Assembly (NCBI GenBank): GCA_964638035.1
Contig: CAZWXD010000002.1
Location: 62,001-126,000, forward strand
DNA from: JAGGAG01 sp964638035
GTDB taxonomy: Bacteria; Gemmatimonadota; Gemmatimonadetes; Gemmatimonadales; GWC2-71-9
DNA: 64,000 nt
Direction: 5' to 3'
Below the pieces are notes generated by a model. It did no database searches. It was given only the letters and a program-made list of their open reading frames with translations, and was not told where the DNA came from. The translations under genes and the position numbers were made by a program. This document shows positions 1 to 8,833 of this stretch, one piece after another. Each line of letters starts with the position of its first letter. The stretch's first letter is position 1.

Positions 1-331
1 GGTTGAGGTCCAGGCTGTAGTTCGACGACCAGTTCGCCGGGTTCCCGACCGGCCGGCCGGCGACGATCGTCCGCCCGTCCCCGGAGTACGCCGCCGACCC
101 CCGCGCGGTGAACTGGGGGATGAAGTCACCGTAGGCGTTCCGCACCGCCACGCCCGCCGGAGCCCGCTGGATCTGCGCCTGCCGGTAGGCCACGTTGTTC
201 TGCCGGGCCAGGTCGAGCGCCTCAGCCACCGTCAGGTTCCTGGTGTACTCCGGTTTCGCGAGCAGGGTCGTGTCCTGCGCCGCAAGCGGTGTGGCGATCA
301 GCGGCAACACGAACATGCGCCACGAAGCCAT
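1..331 (-). CDS. TolC-family outer membrane efflux protein, N-terminal part (cut by window edge)
   Basis: The reading frame starts at an ATG at 329-331 and runs off the left edge, so only about 110 residues are visible. A purine-rich GGGGGG ribosome-binding site lies just upstream (in 332-345). The first residues (MASWRMFVLPLIATPLAAQ) look like a signal peptide. They are followed by NLTVAEALDLARQNN, the typical first helix of TolC/OEP outer-membrane factors, and by a strand-like stretch expected for the barrel. Family knowledge suggests it is the outer-membrane channel of an export or efflux system whose pump would lie outside the window. Assignment to the family is fairly secure; substrate is unknown. 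Confidence 0.72.
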   Translation of the reverse strand, partial: MASWRMFVLPLIATPLAAQDTTLLAKPEYTRNLTVAEALDLARQNNVAYRQAQIQRAPAGVAVRNAYGDFIPQFTARGSAAYSGDGRTIVAGRPVGNPANWSSNYSLDLN

Positions 332-546
332 GGGCGATCCCCCCTGAGATGTATTTGAAATGACCCGAACGGCCTCACTTACGAGCCGCGGTACGCTCAG
401 GTTTCAGGATGTTACGCCACGGCCTGGCGCAGCACTTCAATTGCTAGCGGAAGTACGGACAACAACTTAGGGAGTTTCGCGAGGTGGGGTACCAGAAGGA
501 ACTGCGAACAGCGCTCGGTTGGGGTACCGGGAGGTTGAGGCTCGGC

Positions 547-1167
547 TCACCCCCCGAGTCGTGCCAGGACGGTGCCGTCGCCCAGCGTGACCCCTTCCAC
601 CTTGCCATCGGCATCGAGGGTAACCTGACCGGTGATCCCCCCGCTGAGCTTCACGCCACCCCCGGTGCGGGTGGCCGTGAAGGGGGTACGCTGGCCAGTT
701 CGGGGAGAAACGGCGATGAGCCGCGCCTCCGGGCCGGTGACCATGTCGGGGATGGTCACGAGCAGGCCTGGCATCCGGTCGTCCAGCATGATCACCCCGG
801 GGCCACCGGGGAGTTCCCGCCCGCCCCGCGCGCCACCTGCTGTGGTCGTGATGAAGAGGCGGGAGCCCTGGTTGGATACCCGGATCGTCTCAGTCGACTG
901 GCCGTTGCGCAACTCCAGGTGCAGCGCCTCGAACACGCCGCCCTGCATCCGGGAGAGCACGGCCCGTGCGGATTCGGAAGAACCTGAGCGTCGGCTCTCG
1001 AGTTCGAGGCGTGACTTGTCCCCGTCCTGTCCCGCGCGGAGGACGACCCGCTCCCGTCCCACTTCGCGGCCGCCCTGGTGAACGGTGTACGTCGCTTCCC
1101 AGGCGTCCTGCGCGGCGCCGGGGCGGGGGAGCAGTGCAGCGAGCAGCAGCATCGCGGTACGCATCAT
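547..1167 (-). CDS. secreted protein of unknown function
   Basis: This 206-residue protein begins with a signal peptide (about residues 1-19, ending in PRPGAAQ). The rest is rich in beta-forming segments of the type YTVHQGGREVGRERV and LELRNGQSTETIRV, as in periplasmic proteins that read out a modified surface or bind a lipophilic ligand. No catalytic motif is visible. Its ATG overlaps the stop of the upstream creatininase-like gene by four bases (ATGA), so the two are probably co-translated. I do not recognise a named family. The pairing with a creatininase-like protein is the only functional hint. Confidence 0.7.
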   Translation of the reverse strand: MMRTAMLLLAALLPRPGAAQDAWEATYTVHQGGREVGRERVVLRAGQDGDKSRLELESRRSGSSESARAVLSRMQGGVFEALHLELRNGQSTETIRVSNQGSRLFITTTAGGARGGRELPGGPGVIMLDDRMPGLLVTIPDMVTGPEARLIAVSPRTGQRTPFTATRTGGGVKLSGGITGQVTLDADGKVEGVTLGDGTVLARLGG

Positions 1168-1811
1168 GTCACCTCCATCGGACCGGCGTCGATGAGGAGC
1201 AGGATCCGTTCCAGTATGAAGTTGTACAGGTCACGTCCCCGGTCTGGTGCGTTGCCGTCCCGTCGAGGTGCCATGGTGCTGTCGAGTTGTTCCGGGGCAA
1301 GGTACGCCACCAGCAGCATCGCCAGTTCCTTCCCTCGCTCTGCGGCCTCGGGGGAGGCGAGGAGTTCGCCAAACTCGAACCCGAGCACATCGACGGCGAG
1401 CACGGCAGCGTGCTCCGTGCGAACCGTGGTCAGCGCCTCCAGGTGGGCGTCGCTGGCCAGGGCGGTGAGGAGGACAAAGCGGCGGATCCCTGCACCATCC
1501 TCCCAGCAGTCGATAAGTTCGTTGATCGTGCGGTGCAGGGTCTTGCGGCGGAGGGCGGCGCCGCCGTCCCGCGCCGTCCTGTCCGGATGGACCCCGTAGT
1601 TGAGCACCGGCGCGCGGACGATGCCGCGGCGCGCTGAAATGTCGTCCGCGAGGCGGCCCACGATGAGGGAATCCACGCCCAGCGGCAGGTGCGCTTCCTG
1701 CGCCGCAATGCCGCCAATCGGGACCAGGAGCACCGGCTGCAGCGCGAGTTGGTTGCGTGCAGCGGCCGGCGTCAGCTCCTCCAACCGCCAGGACTTCTCG
1801 TGAAGGGTCAT
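1164..1811 (-). CDS. creatininase-family-like protein with degenerate metal site
   Basis: About 215 residues from the ATG at 1809-1811. The fold signature of creatininase/creatinine amidohydrolase is visible: RLEELTP near the start, VLLVPIG, HLPLGVDSLIVGRLADDI, a central NYGVHP, and a late GIRRFVLLTALASDAH. In active members the first motif reads EQHGPHLP and the late motif NGHGGN. Here the first reads AAQEAHLP and the late one has no HGGN, so several zinc/manganese ligands are missing. It may be an inactive or repurposed member. The gene overlaps the next minus-strand gene by four bases, and its 5' end overlaps the divergent kinase start by 12 bases. Confidence 0.68.
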   Translation of the reverse strand: MTLHEKSWRLEELTPAAARNQLALQPVLLVPIGGIAAQEAHLPLGVDSLIVGRLADDISARRGIVRAPVLNYGVHPDRTARDGGAALRRKTLHRTINELIDCWEDGAGIRRFVLLTALASDAHLEALTTVRTEHAAVLAVDVLGFEFGELLASPEAAERGKELAMLLVAYLAPEQLDSTMAPRRDGNAPDRGRDLYNFILERILLLIDAGPMEVT

Positions 1812-4800
1812 CCGGCTCGCTGGTGGGTGGTTGGGCTCGCGTGCGTCCTGCTCGCTGGCACGGAGTGGTTGCGGACGTTCTCCCGTCCGTGGGATCTCGT
1901 GCTGGCCGCTTCGGCACTGCTGGCGATCGTGCTCCTGCGACCGCTGCACGGGTGGCGGCGCCAGGTGCTCGCCGCCTTGCTGGTCCTGCTCGCTGGCGTC
2001 GTCCTCTTCACCCAGCAGCGCCTCGAGCGCGTGGAGCGACACTGGGACCTGGAGCGCGAGGCCCGGGTGGCTGCTGCCGGCGACCGCCTGGCCGGTGACC
2101 TTCACACCGCGTACCAGCGGAGCCTCGACCTTGCCGCCGCCGGCATTGCGGCCGCCGCGCTCGAACGGGAGGCCGCCTTCCGGGTGCTCGCCCAGAACAT
2201 CCCCGGCCGGGGGCCCGAGACCGGCATCGCGATCCTCGATGCTGATGGCACGCCCTGGGCCTGGGCCGGCAACCACCGGGTGCCGCCCCGCGTGGCAGGG
2301 GACAGCATCGCGGCGGCCAGCAGCCAATACTACGTGGCGCTGGAGAGTCGCCGCCACCTGCCCGACGGCAGGGTGGTGGTTGGCACGGTGCTGGTCTGGG
2401 CCCACCCCGCAGTCCCGGAGCGCGGCCGCAGCATCGCCGAGCTGTTCCGCGAGCGCACCTCGGTGGAGCTGGCCGTCTACGCGGCGGGCACCGCCCCCGA
2501 TAACCCTGATGTCTTCGACTACTGCGAGCCTGCCCCGGAGGGCGAGCGCTGCCTCTTCAGCGCCCAGCCGCTCCCGCCGCTCCAGGCAGACGCCCGTGCC
2601 CTCGAGATTGGCCGCAACGGGCGGGCGGCGGCACTCCTCCTGGTCATGGTGGCGCTGGGCGCGCTGCTCGTCGCCCCCGCGGTGACATCGCGCGTCACCC
2701 TTCTCTTCCTCACCCTGTGGCTCCCCTTCCGGGCCCCCGTTGCCTCTCTCTGGGGTGGTGGCATGCTGTTCTCCCCCGAGGCCTACTATTTCGGCAACCT
2801 GGGCGTGCTTACCCGGTCTGCCGGCGCCCTCGTGCTCGTCGGAGCGGCGCTCATGCTCGCGGCGGCATGGCTGTGGCGCCGCCGCCTGGAGCGCCGCTGG
2901 ATCACGGCCGCCCCGGCACTCCTGCTCCTGGCGCTCATTCCCTATACCACCAGCGACCTGAGCCGCGGCATCACGCCGCCAGCAGGCGGCACCTCACTCG
3001 GCCTCTGGCTGGCCTGGTACGTTGGCCTCTTCCTGGCAGCCGCTGCTCCCCTTGTGCTCGTGGCGGCACTGCTGCGTGGCACCGGTGCGCCAGGCCGGAC
3101 GGCCAACGCGTGGGCCCTGGCTGGCGCCGTCAGCATTGCCGCAACGGCGGTGGTCGGGCTGGTCGTCTGGAACCCGGCACATGACTGGCCCGGTTGGTTC
3201 CGCTGGCTCTGGGCGGGGACGCTGCTCATCGTGCTGCGTCCGCTCACGGCCCAACGCACCATCTTCGCGGTGTGCGTGGCCGCCGGGAGCCTGGCTGGGC
3301 TCCTCGTGTGGCAGGCGGAGCAACGCGGCAGCATGGCCCAGGCTCGCCGGGAGATGGAGCGCCTGGGTGCGTCGGTGGATCCCCTCTCGGCGCCGCTCCT
3401 CGACCAACTGGCGGTGCGTGCACGCGAGGTGGGGTCCCTGCCGACGCCTGCCAGCCTCTACGGGCTGTGGCAATCCTCCCTGCTCTCGAAGCAGGGCTAC
3501 CCTGCGGAGCTTGGCACCTGGAACCCCACCGAGGGTTGGACCGCCCTGCTGCGCCTCGATTCCCTTGCGGTGCCGGCGGACGCGATCACCGCGCTCCTCG
3601 TGCCCGGTCCGCCGCCCGACACGGTTGTGGCGATCGACGGGTTTCCCGGCGTGCACCAGGTGCGCATCGTCCCGCTGGGGAGCGGTGACCTGCTCGTTGT
3701 GGTGGTTGGCCCCAGGTCTTCCCTGGTGGCACCCGCCAGCCTGGGCCGCTTGCTCGGGCCCCGCGAGCCGGCGCCGAAGCCCTACTTGCTGGCGATCTCA
3801 CCACCCGTCTCGGGACGCGCACCCGTGGCGGCGGGATGGCGGCGCGAGGGATGGGTTGTCCGGAGCCAGCAGGCGCTGACCCTCGACGGCACGACCCGAA
3901 GGTTGCTGGCACAAGTGGCGCTGCAGGAGCCGGCTGGCCTCCTCGTGCGTGGCACGCTCCTGCTCGTCCTGGCCCTCGGTGTCCTGACATTGCTCTGGAT
4001 GGTCGCCGACTACGGCGCTGGCCACCGGGCCTCCTGGGTCTCCGTGCGAGTCGACCGGTCGTTTCGCACCCGCCTGGCGCTCACCCTGGCGTTCGCCTTC
4101 GCCGTGCCCGCCACCGGCTTTGCCCTGTGGGGGATCATACGGATCAGTCGCGAGCCGGTCCGCGTGAGCGACGCGCTCGTCGCCAGCACCCTGCGGCAGG
4201 CCTTGCAGTCGGTGGGCGACCTCGCCGATGACCCCCCGATGGCGGCCTCGGCGGAGCTGCGCACGCTGTCCGACGGGATGGCCGCCGAGTTCGCCTTCTA
4301 CCGGGGTGGCGCCCTCACGGCAACCAGCTCGGACCTGCTCGGTGACCTCGGCTTCGTCGGGTACCTCATGGACGCCACGGCCTTTCGGCAACTGGGCCTG
4401 GGCGGACAGGTGCAGGTGACCCGGGACGGCCCGGTGCCCGCGCTCGCGGAACGCGTGGGCTACCGGTTGGTCCGGCCTGGTCCCCCCAGGGAGCTTGGCG
4501 TGATCGCCACGCCGCTCACGTTGCGCGAAGGGGGGTCGGCATCGCGTGACGACCTGCTCATGACGACAGTCCTCGCGTTGCTCGTGGGCCTGGTGGCGGC
4601 ATGGGCCAGCGCTCGCCGGGCGGCGGCAACGCTGACCCGGCCGATGGCCGACCTGCGCGCCGCCGCGCTCGACATCGGCCGTGGCCGACGTGTGCAGCTC
4701 GCGCCGGACCGTGCCCCCGTCGAGTTCGCCCCGGTGTTCGCGGCGTTCCAGCGGATGGAGGCAGACATCGACGCCAGCCGGCGGGCGCTGGAGGAGGCAC

Positions 4801-5768
4801 GGCGCCGCACGGAGCGCGTGCTGGCCACCGTCGCCACGGGTGTGGTGGCCCTCGACACCGCAGGGCGGGTGGTGATCGCCAACGCCCGGGCAGCCTCGCT
4901 GCTGGGTGGCGCCCTGCTGGAGGGGCAGGACCTTGCCACGATGCTGGGCCCCGGATGGGAAGCCCTGGGTCGTGAGCTCACGCGCGCGCTCGCGGGCGAG
5001 TTGCCCGAGCCCGTCGAGTTCTCGGCCAACGACCGCCGTGTCACGGCCGAGCTCACCGGCCTTCCAGGGGCTGGCGGGATCGTGGTGGCGCTCACTGATG
5101 TGACGGAGCTCTCCCGCGCCGAGCGGATCCTGGCATGGGGAGAAATGGCACGGCAGGTGGCGCACGAGATCAAGAACCCGCTCACACCCATGCGGCTCGG
5201 CATGCAGCACCTGCGCCGTGCCTGGCAGGACCAGCGGGGCGACTATGGCGCGGTGCTGAGTGACACTTCCGAGCGGATCCTGGCCGAGATCCAGCGGCTC
5301 GACACCGTCGCACGGGCGTTCAGTCGTTTCGGGATGCCGGGTGCAAGCGAGCAGCCGGTGGACGTGGTCGACCTCACCCAGGCAGCGCGCGAGGTCGTCC
5401 AGCTCTATGCGCTGGCGGACGAGGGCGCGCGGGTCGTGCTGGTGGATGGGCAGGTCGTGCGGGGACGTGCCCGCGTCGACGAGTTCAAGGAGGTCCTGGT
5501 GAACCTGCTCGAGAACGCACGCGCGGCAGGTGCCGCGCACATCAGCGTGTCGGTGGAGCCTGGCCGTGTGGTGGTGACAGACGATGGCCGGGGCATCCCG
5601 GCCGATGCGCTTCCCAGGGTGTTCGATCCGCACTTCTCCACCACCACGAGCGGATCGGGGCTCGGGCTCTCGATTGTCCGGCGGCTGGTGGAGGGCTGGG
5701 GCGGGGTGGTCACGCTGGCGAGCACCGAGGGGAAGGGGACGACCGCCACCATTCGCCTGGCGCCGTAG
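1800..5768 (+). CDS. large NtrY-like membrane sensor histidine kinase
   Basis: A 1322-residue sensor kinase. I choose the GTG at 1800 because AGGA lies six bases upstream and the next residues form the first membrane segment. Three N-terminal membrane segments precede an extracytoplasmic domain (about 70-285). A block of roughly eight membrane helices follows, then a second soluble region, another membrane pair, a third sensor region, a HAMP-like linker, a PAS domain, and the catalytic core. The phospho-acceptor is His1122 in VAHEIKNPLTPMRL. The ATPase part has NLLENAR, DDGRGIP and GSGLGLSIV. The core resembles NtrY, whose partner NtrX is a sigma-54 activator; an NtrX/NtrC-type gene lies at 20408-21775 but is not adjacent. 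Signal unknown. Confidence 0.88.
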   Translation: MKGHPARWWVVGLACVLLAGTEWLRTFSRPWDLVLAASALLAIVLLRPLHGWRRQVLAALLVLLAGVVLFTQQRLERVERHWDLEREARVAAAGDRLAGDLHTAYQRSLDLAAAGIAAAALEREAAFRVLAQNIPGRGPETGIAILDADGTPWAWAGNHRVPPRVAGDSIAAASSQYYVALESRRHLPDGRVVVGTVLVWAHPAVPERGRSIAELFRERTSVELAVYAAGTAPDNPDVFDYCEPAPEGERCLFSAQPLPPLQADARALEIGRNGRAAALLLVMVALGALLVAPAVTSRVTLLFLTLWLPFRAPVASLWGGGMLFSPEAYYFGNLGVLTRSAGALVLVGAALMLAAAWLWRRRLERRWITAAPALLLLALIPYTTSDLSRGITPPAGGTSLGLWLAWYVGLFLAAAAPLVLVAALLRGTGAPGRTANAWALAGAVSIAATAVVGLVVWNPAHDWPGWFRWLWAGTLLIVLRPLTAQRTIFAVCVAAGSLAGLLVWQAEQRGSMAQARREMERLGASVDPLSAPLLDQLAVRAREVGSLPTPASLYGLWQSSLLSKQGYPAELGTWNPTEGWTALLRLDSLAVPADAITALLVPGPPPDTVVAIDGFPGVHQVRIVPLGSGDLLVVVVGPRSSLVAPASLGRLLGPREPAPKPYLLAISPPVSGRAPVAAGWRREGWVVRSQQALTLDGTTRRLLAQVALQEPAGLLVRGTLLLVLALGVLTLLWMVADYGAGHRASWVSVRVDRSFRTRLALTLAFAFAVPATGFALWGIIRISREPVRVSDALVASTLRQALQSVGDLADDPPMAASAELRTLSDGMAAEFAFYRGGALTATSSDLLGDLGFVGYLMDATAFRQLGLGGQVQVTRDGPVPALAERVGYRLVRPGPPRELGVIATPLTLREGGSASRDDLLMTTVLALLVGLVAAWASARRAAATLTRPMADLRAAALDIGRGRRVQLAPDRAPVEFAPVFAAFQRMEADIDASRRALEEARRRTERVLATVATGVVALDTAGRVVIANARAASLLGGALLEGQDLATMLGPGWEALGRELTRALAGELPEPVEFSANDRRVTAELTGLPGAGGIVVALTDVTELSRAERILAWGEMARQVAHEIKNPLTPMRLGMQHLRRAWQDQRGDYGAVLSDTSERILAEIQRLDTVARAFSRFGMPGASEQPVDVVDLTQAAREVVQLYALADEGARVVLVDGQVVRGRARVDEFKEVLVNLLENARAAGAAHISVSVEPGRVVVTDDGRGIPADALPRVFDPHFSTTTSGSGLGLSIVRRLVEGWGGVVTLASTEGKGTTATIRLAP

Positions 5769-5771
5769 CCG

Positions 5772-6008
5772 CTACTCGTCCCGGGTGATGCGCACGAGCT
5801 TGGTGCGCGCGGTGGCGCCACGCACGATCTCCACCGCCGCCTTGCGGCAGCCCAGGTGCTGCGCCACCAGGGCGATGAGTTCCTCGTTCGCCTTGCCGTC
5901 CACCGGCGGGGCCTTGAGCAGTGCGACCCACGCGCCATCGGCCTGCTGCTCCAGCGACGACGCCCGCGCCCGTGGCTTGACCCGCACCAGGAGGGTCTCG
6001 ACGCGCAT
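5772..6008 (-). CDS. DUF167 / YggU family protein
   Basis: A 78-residue protein starting at the ATG at 6006-6008. It carries the family hallmarks: VRVKPRA near the start, LKAPPVDGKANEELI in the middle and a closing IVRGATARTKLVRI. Members are small, single-domain proteins of unsettled function found across bacteria, archaea and eukaryotes. It lies 10 bases downstream of the kinase-propeller gene on the same strand and ends three bases from the convergent histidine kinase, so it is probably the last gene of that transcript. Confidence 0.85.
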   Translation of the reverse strand: MRVETLLVRVKPRARASSLEQQADGAWVALLKAPPVDGKANEELIALVAQHLGCRKAAVEIVRGATARTKLVRITRDE

Positions 6009-6018
6009 GGTGCCCGGG

Positions 6019-8715
6019 CTACTCGGGTTCGGTGCCGGCCTGCATCCGGCGGATGAGGTCGGGGAAGTCCTGGATGACGATGATGCGGGCCGAGGGGCTC
6101 CGCCGCACCACGACGAAGTACTTTCCGTCCGGCGACACGTCATAGTTGGCGTGCGGGTTGGTGGAGACGATGCCTTCCAGGGGGAACAGGCGGGTGCGAT
6201 CAGTCACCTTGAACAAAGGCGCTGTGGTGACCCTCGCGGCGACCAGGCGTGCATCATCGGTGCCCGTTTCCCGGTAGAAGAGTTCACGGCCATCGCGGCT
6301 CCACACCGGCTCCGATCCCCCGCTGGTCGAGACCAGGACCTGGTCGGTCGTACCTGCCAGGTCCCGCACGTACACCTCATTCCTGCCTGACTGGTCCGAC
6401 ACGAAGGCGAGCCAGTGATCGTCGGGCGAGACGGTGGCATACTGCTCCCCGAATGCGCTTGCGACCAGCGGCTCCAGCGGGCCCCGGCCTCCGTTCCGGT
6501 TGATGGCGGCGTCTGCCCGGGTGTCGGGTTGGCCGGCCGGCAGTGGGCTGGTCGGATCATGGCGCACGTTGAGCGCTGTCGTGACCAGCGCTGACCCGTC
6601 GTGCAACCACGTCCCGGTGTAGGCAAGGGACGGCGTCGCCAGGAGGGTCTCCGCCGGTTCGGCGCTTCCCGGAAGCTTCCTGAGCAACGCCAGCCACAAC
6701 TGGCCATCCCGGAACTGCGGTGCCGAGAAGGTGATGTGGCGGCCGTCGGGAGACCAGGTGGCGTCGTGCCCGTCCACCTCGAAGCTGGCGCGGTTCAGCG
6801 TGCCGGCCTCGAGGTCCATGATCCAGACGTTGCGGCCTGCATCGGTGTTGAAGTCCATGGACAGCCGCTTCCCGTCGGGTGAGAAGAGCGGGGCGTGGAA
6901 GTTCCGCCGCTCTGCCAGCACCGGCCGGGCGCTGCCGTCGCGCGCCACGAACTCCAGCGCGAATGGCTCCTCGGGGATGTACGCGAGCGTTCCGTTGCTG
7001 CCCAGGGCAAACTGGGCCACCCCCTCGCCCGTAACGGCCACATTCGTGGCGAGCGTGACGGCGGGGCCCGCGACCGTGCGGGCCCTGCTGCTGTACGGCA
7101 CCGCCTGCAGCGTGCCATTCGCCGTGACGTAGAGCAGGTAGCCCGAGCTGATCATGCCCGCGATGACGTTGGTATTGAGGAGCGTCGTCTCCCGGCCTGT
7201 GCCGACGTCGACGAGGGTCAGCGGGCCGGTGGCATTGCCGAGCCGGTTCTGTACCAGGAGGGCGGTCTCGTCATCGAGCATCTGCTGCAGTTTCCCGGAA
7301 TTGACGCCCCTGACGGTGACTACGAAGCTGTCGCCCTCCACCCTTCCCACCTGCGGGAGCACGGCCTCGCCGGCGCTGAACCAGAGTGAGCCCGATGGCG
7401 AGTAGGCGGCATCTGCGGTGTGGAGGACCACATTGGGCGCGATGGGCCGAGCCTTCCCTCCGTCGAGGGGCAGCTGGAGTACCTGGCCCGTCGCGCTGGT
7501 GCCGACGAGCGTGCTGCCATCGGGCGAAATGACGGGAGTCCCCATCCGCTCGGTGCCCGTGATCGGCGTCGCCACTTCGGCCCAGAGCGGTTGGCGGACG
7601 AGCCGCGCGCTCCCTTCGGGTCCGACGACCAGGTAGACGAGCTCATTGGTGCCCGGCACGAATGCCACCTGCCGGTTGGCCGACGACGAGCCGCTTCCGC
7701 CGAGCTCCGGGTTCAGGACAGCGAGCCGGGAAGCATGGGCGACGGTGCCGGGCGGGCGGCGCACCTGGCCAGCGACAGCGCCCAGCCCGGCGGCCACCGC
7801 GAGCCCGAATGCCACGAGCAGGCGCGATCGCACCCGCGTGCTGGCCGGGATGGCGGGGATCGCGAGGGTGGCCTGCGAGGCCTCCGTTCCGCCGGCGGTG
7901 AGCGCGTCCGCGAAGACCTTCGCACTGCCGAAGCGGTCGGCGGGAAGTTTCTGCAGCGCCTTGAGGATGGCGTGCTCGGCGGCCGGTGGAATGGTGGGCC
8001 GCTGTGCGCGCAGCGGAGGCGCGCCCTCGGTCAGGACCTTCGCCACGATCGCCCGGGAGTTTGGCCCGGTGAATGGCGGCTGTCCGGACAGCATCTCGTA
8101 CGTCATGGCACCAAGCGAGTAGACATCCGACCGTGGGCCGATGTCGCGATCGCCGGTGGCCTGCTCGGGGCTCATGTAGGCGGGCGTGCCCAGGGACATC
8201 CCCGTCTGGGTCATCCGGGTGCCGCCTGCCTGCTCCAGCGCCAGGGCAATCCCGAAATCAGCCACCAGGGCCTGACCATCCTGCAACAGGATGTTCTCCG
8301 GCTTGATGTCGCGGTGCACCACGCCGCGCCGGTGCGCGAACTCGAGGGCGCTCGCCACCTCCCGGGCCAGCCGGAGCGCATCCTCCACCGGGAGTTGCTT
8401 CTCACGATCGAGCCGTCCCCGCAGGGCCTCGCCTTCCACGTACGGCATGACGTAGTACACCAGCCCATCGGCGGTGCCGGAGTCAATCAGGCCGAGGATG
8501 TGCGGGTGCTGCAAGCTGGCCGTGGTGCGGATCTCGGCCAGGAAGCGCTCCGCGCCGACAATGGCACTCAACTCGGGCTGCAGCACCTTGATGGCCACCT
8601 GGCGCGCGTGCTTGAGGTCGGTGGCAAGGTAGACCGTGGCCATCCCGCCCTGTCCCAGTTCCCGCTCGATGCGATAGCGGTCGGCGAGGGCTGCGGTGAG
8701 TCGGGGTGCCGTCAT
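6019..8715 (-). CDS. Ser/Thr protein kinase fused to a TolB-like beta-propeller
   Basis: An 898-residue protein from the ATG at 8713-8715; another ATG five codons upstream is possible. Residues about 10-275 are a complete Hanks-type kinase: GQGGMATVY glycine loop, VAIKVL lysine, HRDIKPENILL catalytic loop, DFGIA and GTPAYMSPEQ. One membrane helix follows (LLVAFGLAVAAGLGAVAG). The C-terminal 550 residues repeat the S-P-D-G and W-S-P-D-G turns of TolB/WD40-like propeller blades and should be outside the cytoplasm. Such receptor-like kinases are characteristic of Gemmatimonadota and Acidobacteriota. No phosphatase gene is adjacent. Ligand and target are unknown. Confidence 0.9.
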   Translation of the reverse strand: MTAPRLTAALADRYRIERELGQGGMATVYLATDLKHARQVAIKVLQPELSAIVGAERFLAEIRTTASLQHPHILGLIDSGTADGLVYYVMPYVEGEALRGRLDREKQLPVEDALRLAREVASALEFAHRRGVVHRDIKPENILLQDGQALVADFGIALALEQAGGTRMTQTGMSLGTPAYMSPEQATGDRDIGPRSDVYSLGAMTYEMLSGQPPFTGPNSRAIVAKVLTEGAPPLRAQRPTIPPAAEHAILKALQKLPADRFGSAKVFADALTAGGTEASQATLAIPAIPASTRVRSRLLVAFGLAVAAGLGAVAGQVRRPPGTVAHASRLAVLNPELGGSGSSSANRQVAFVPGTNELVYLVVGPEGSARLVRQPLWAEVATPITGTERMGTPVISPDGSTLVGTSATGQVLQLPLDGGKARPIAPNVVLHTADAAYSPSGSLWFSAGEAVLPQVGRVEGDSFVVTVRGVNSGKLQQMLDDETALLVQNRLGNATGPLTLVDVGTGRETTLLNTNVIAGMISSGYLLYVTANGTLQAVPYSSRARTVAGPAVTLATNVAVTGEGVAQFALGSNGTLAYIPEEPFALEFVARDGSARPVLAERRNFHAPLFSPDGKRLSMDFNTDAGRNVWIMDLEAGTLNRASFEVDGHDATWSPDGRHITFSAPQFRDGQLWLALLRKLPGSAEPAETLLATPSLAYTGTWLHDGSALVTTALNVRHDPTSPLPAGQPDTRADAAINRNGGRGPLEPLVASAFGEQYATVSPDDHWLAFVSDQSGRNEVYVRDLAGTTDQVLVSTSGGSEPVWSRDGRELFYRETGTDDARLVAARVTTAPLFKVTDRTRLFPLEGIVSTNPHANYDVSPDGKYFVVVRRSPSARIIVIQDFPDLIRRMQAGTEPE

Positions 8716-8770
8716 GACGGAAAGGTACATCGCGGCGGGCGGGCGGCGGGCACATGGCGGCGACCGCCCC

Positions 8771-8807
8771 AACAGGAAAGCGGCAGGGGGGTGCGCCCCC
8801 CTGCCGC
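8771..8807 (-). terminator. intrinsic terminator for the Ig-repeat lipoprotein gene
   Basis: A perfect 12-bp GC-rich stem (8780-8791 paired with 8796-8807) closes a four-base loop. Read on the minus strand, it begins 26 bases after the lipoprotein stop and is followed by TTTCCTGTT. It separates that gene from the kinase gene downstream. Confidence 0.7.
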
Positions 8808-8833
8808 CGCCCGCCGGTCCGCCGTGGCGTCGA

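Noticed and set aside
332..546. Promoter for the TolC-family gene
   Set aside because: Only weak -35/-10 candidates (TTGTTG then AATTGA); not convincing enough to annotate. Nothing else is visible in the gap.
1164..2405. A 413-residue minus-strand reading frame
   Set aside because: Its first half is antisense to the histidine kinase; only the part from 1811 is a real gene.
3798..5633. A 611-residue antisense frame within the histidine kinase
   Set aside because: Low-complexity His/Arg/Gly composition typical of antisense frames in high-GC DNA; no domain.
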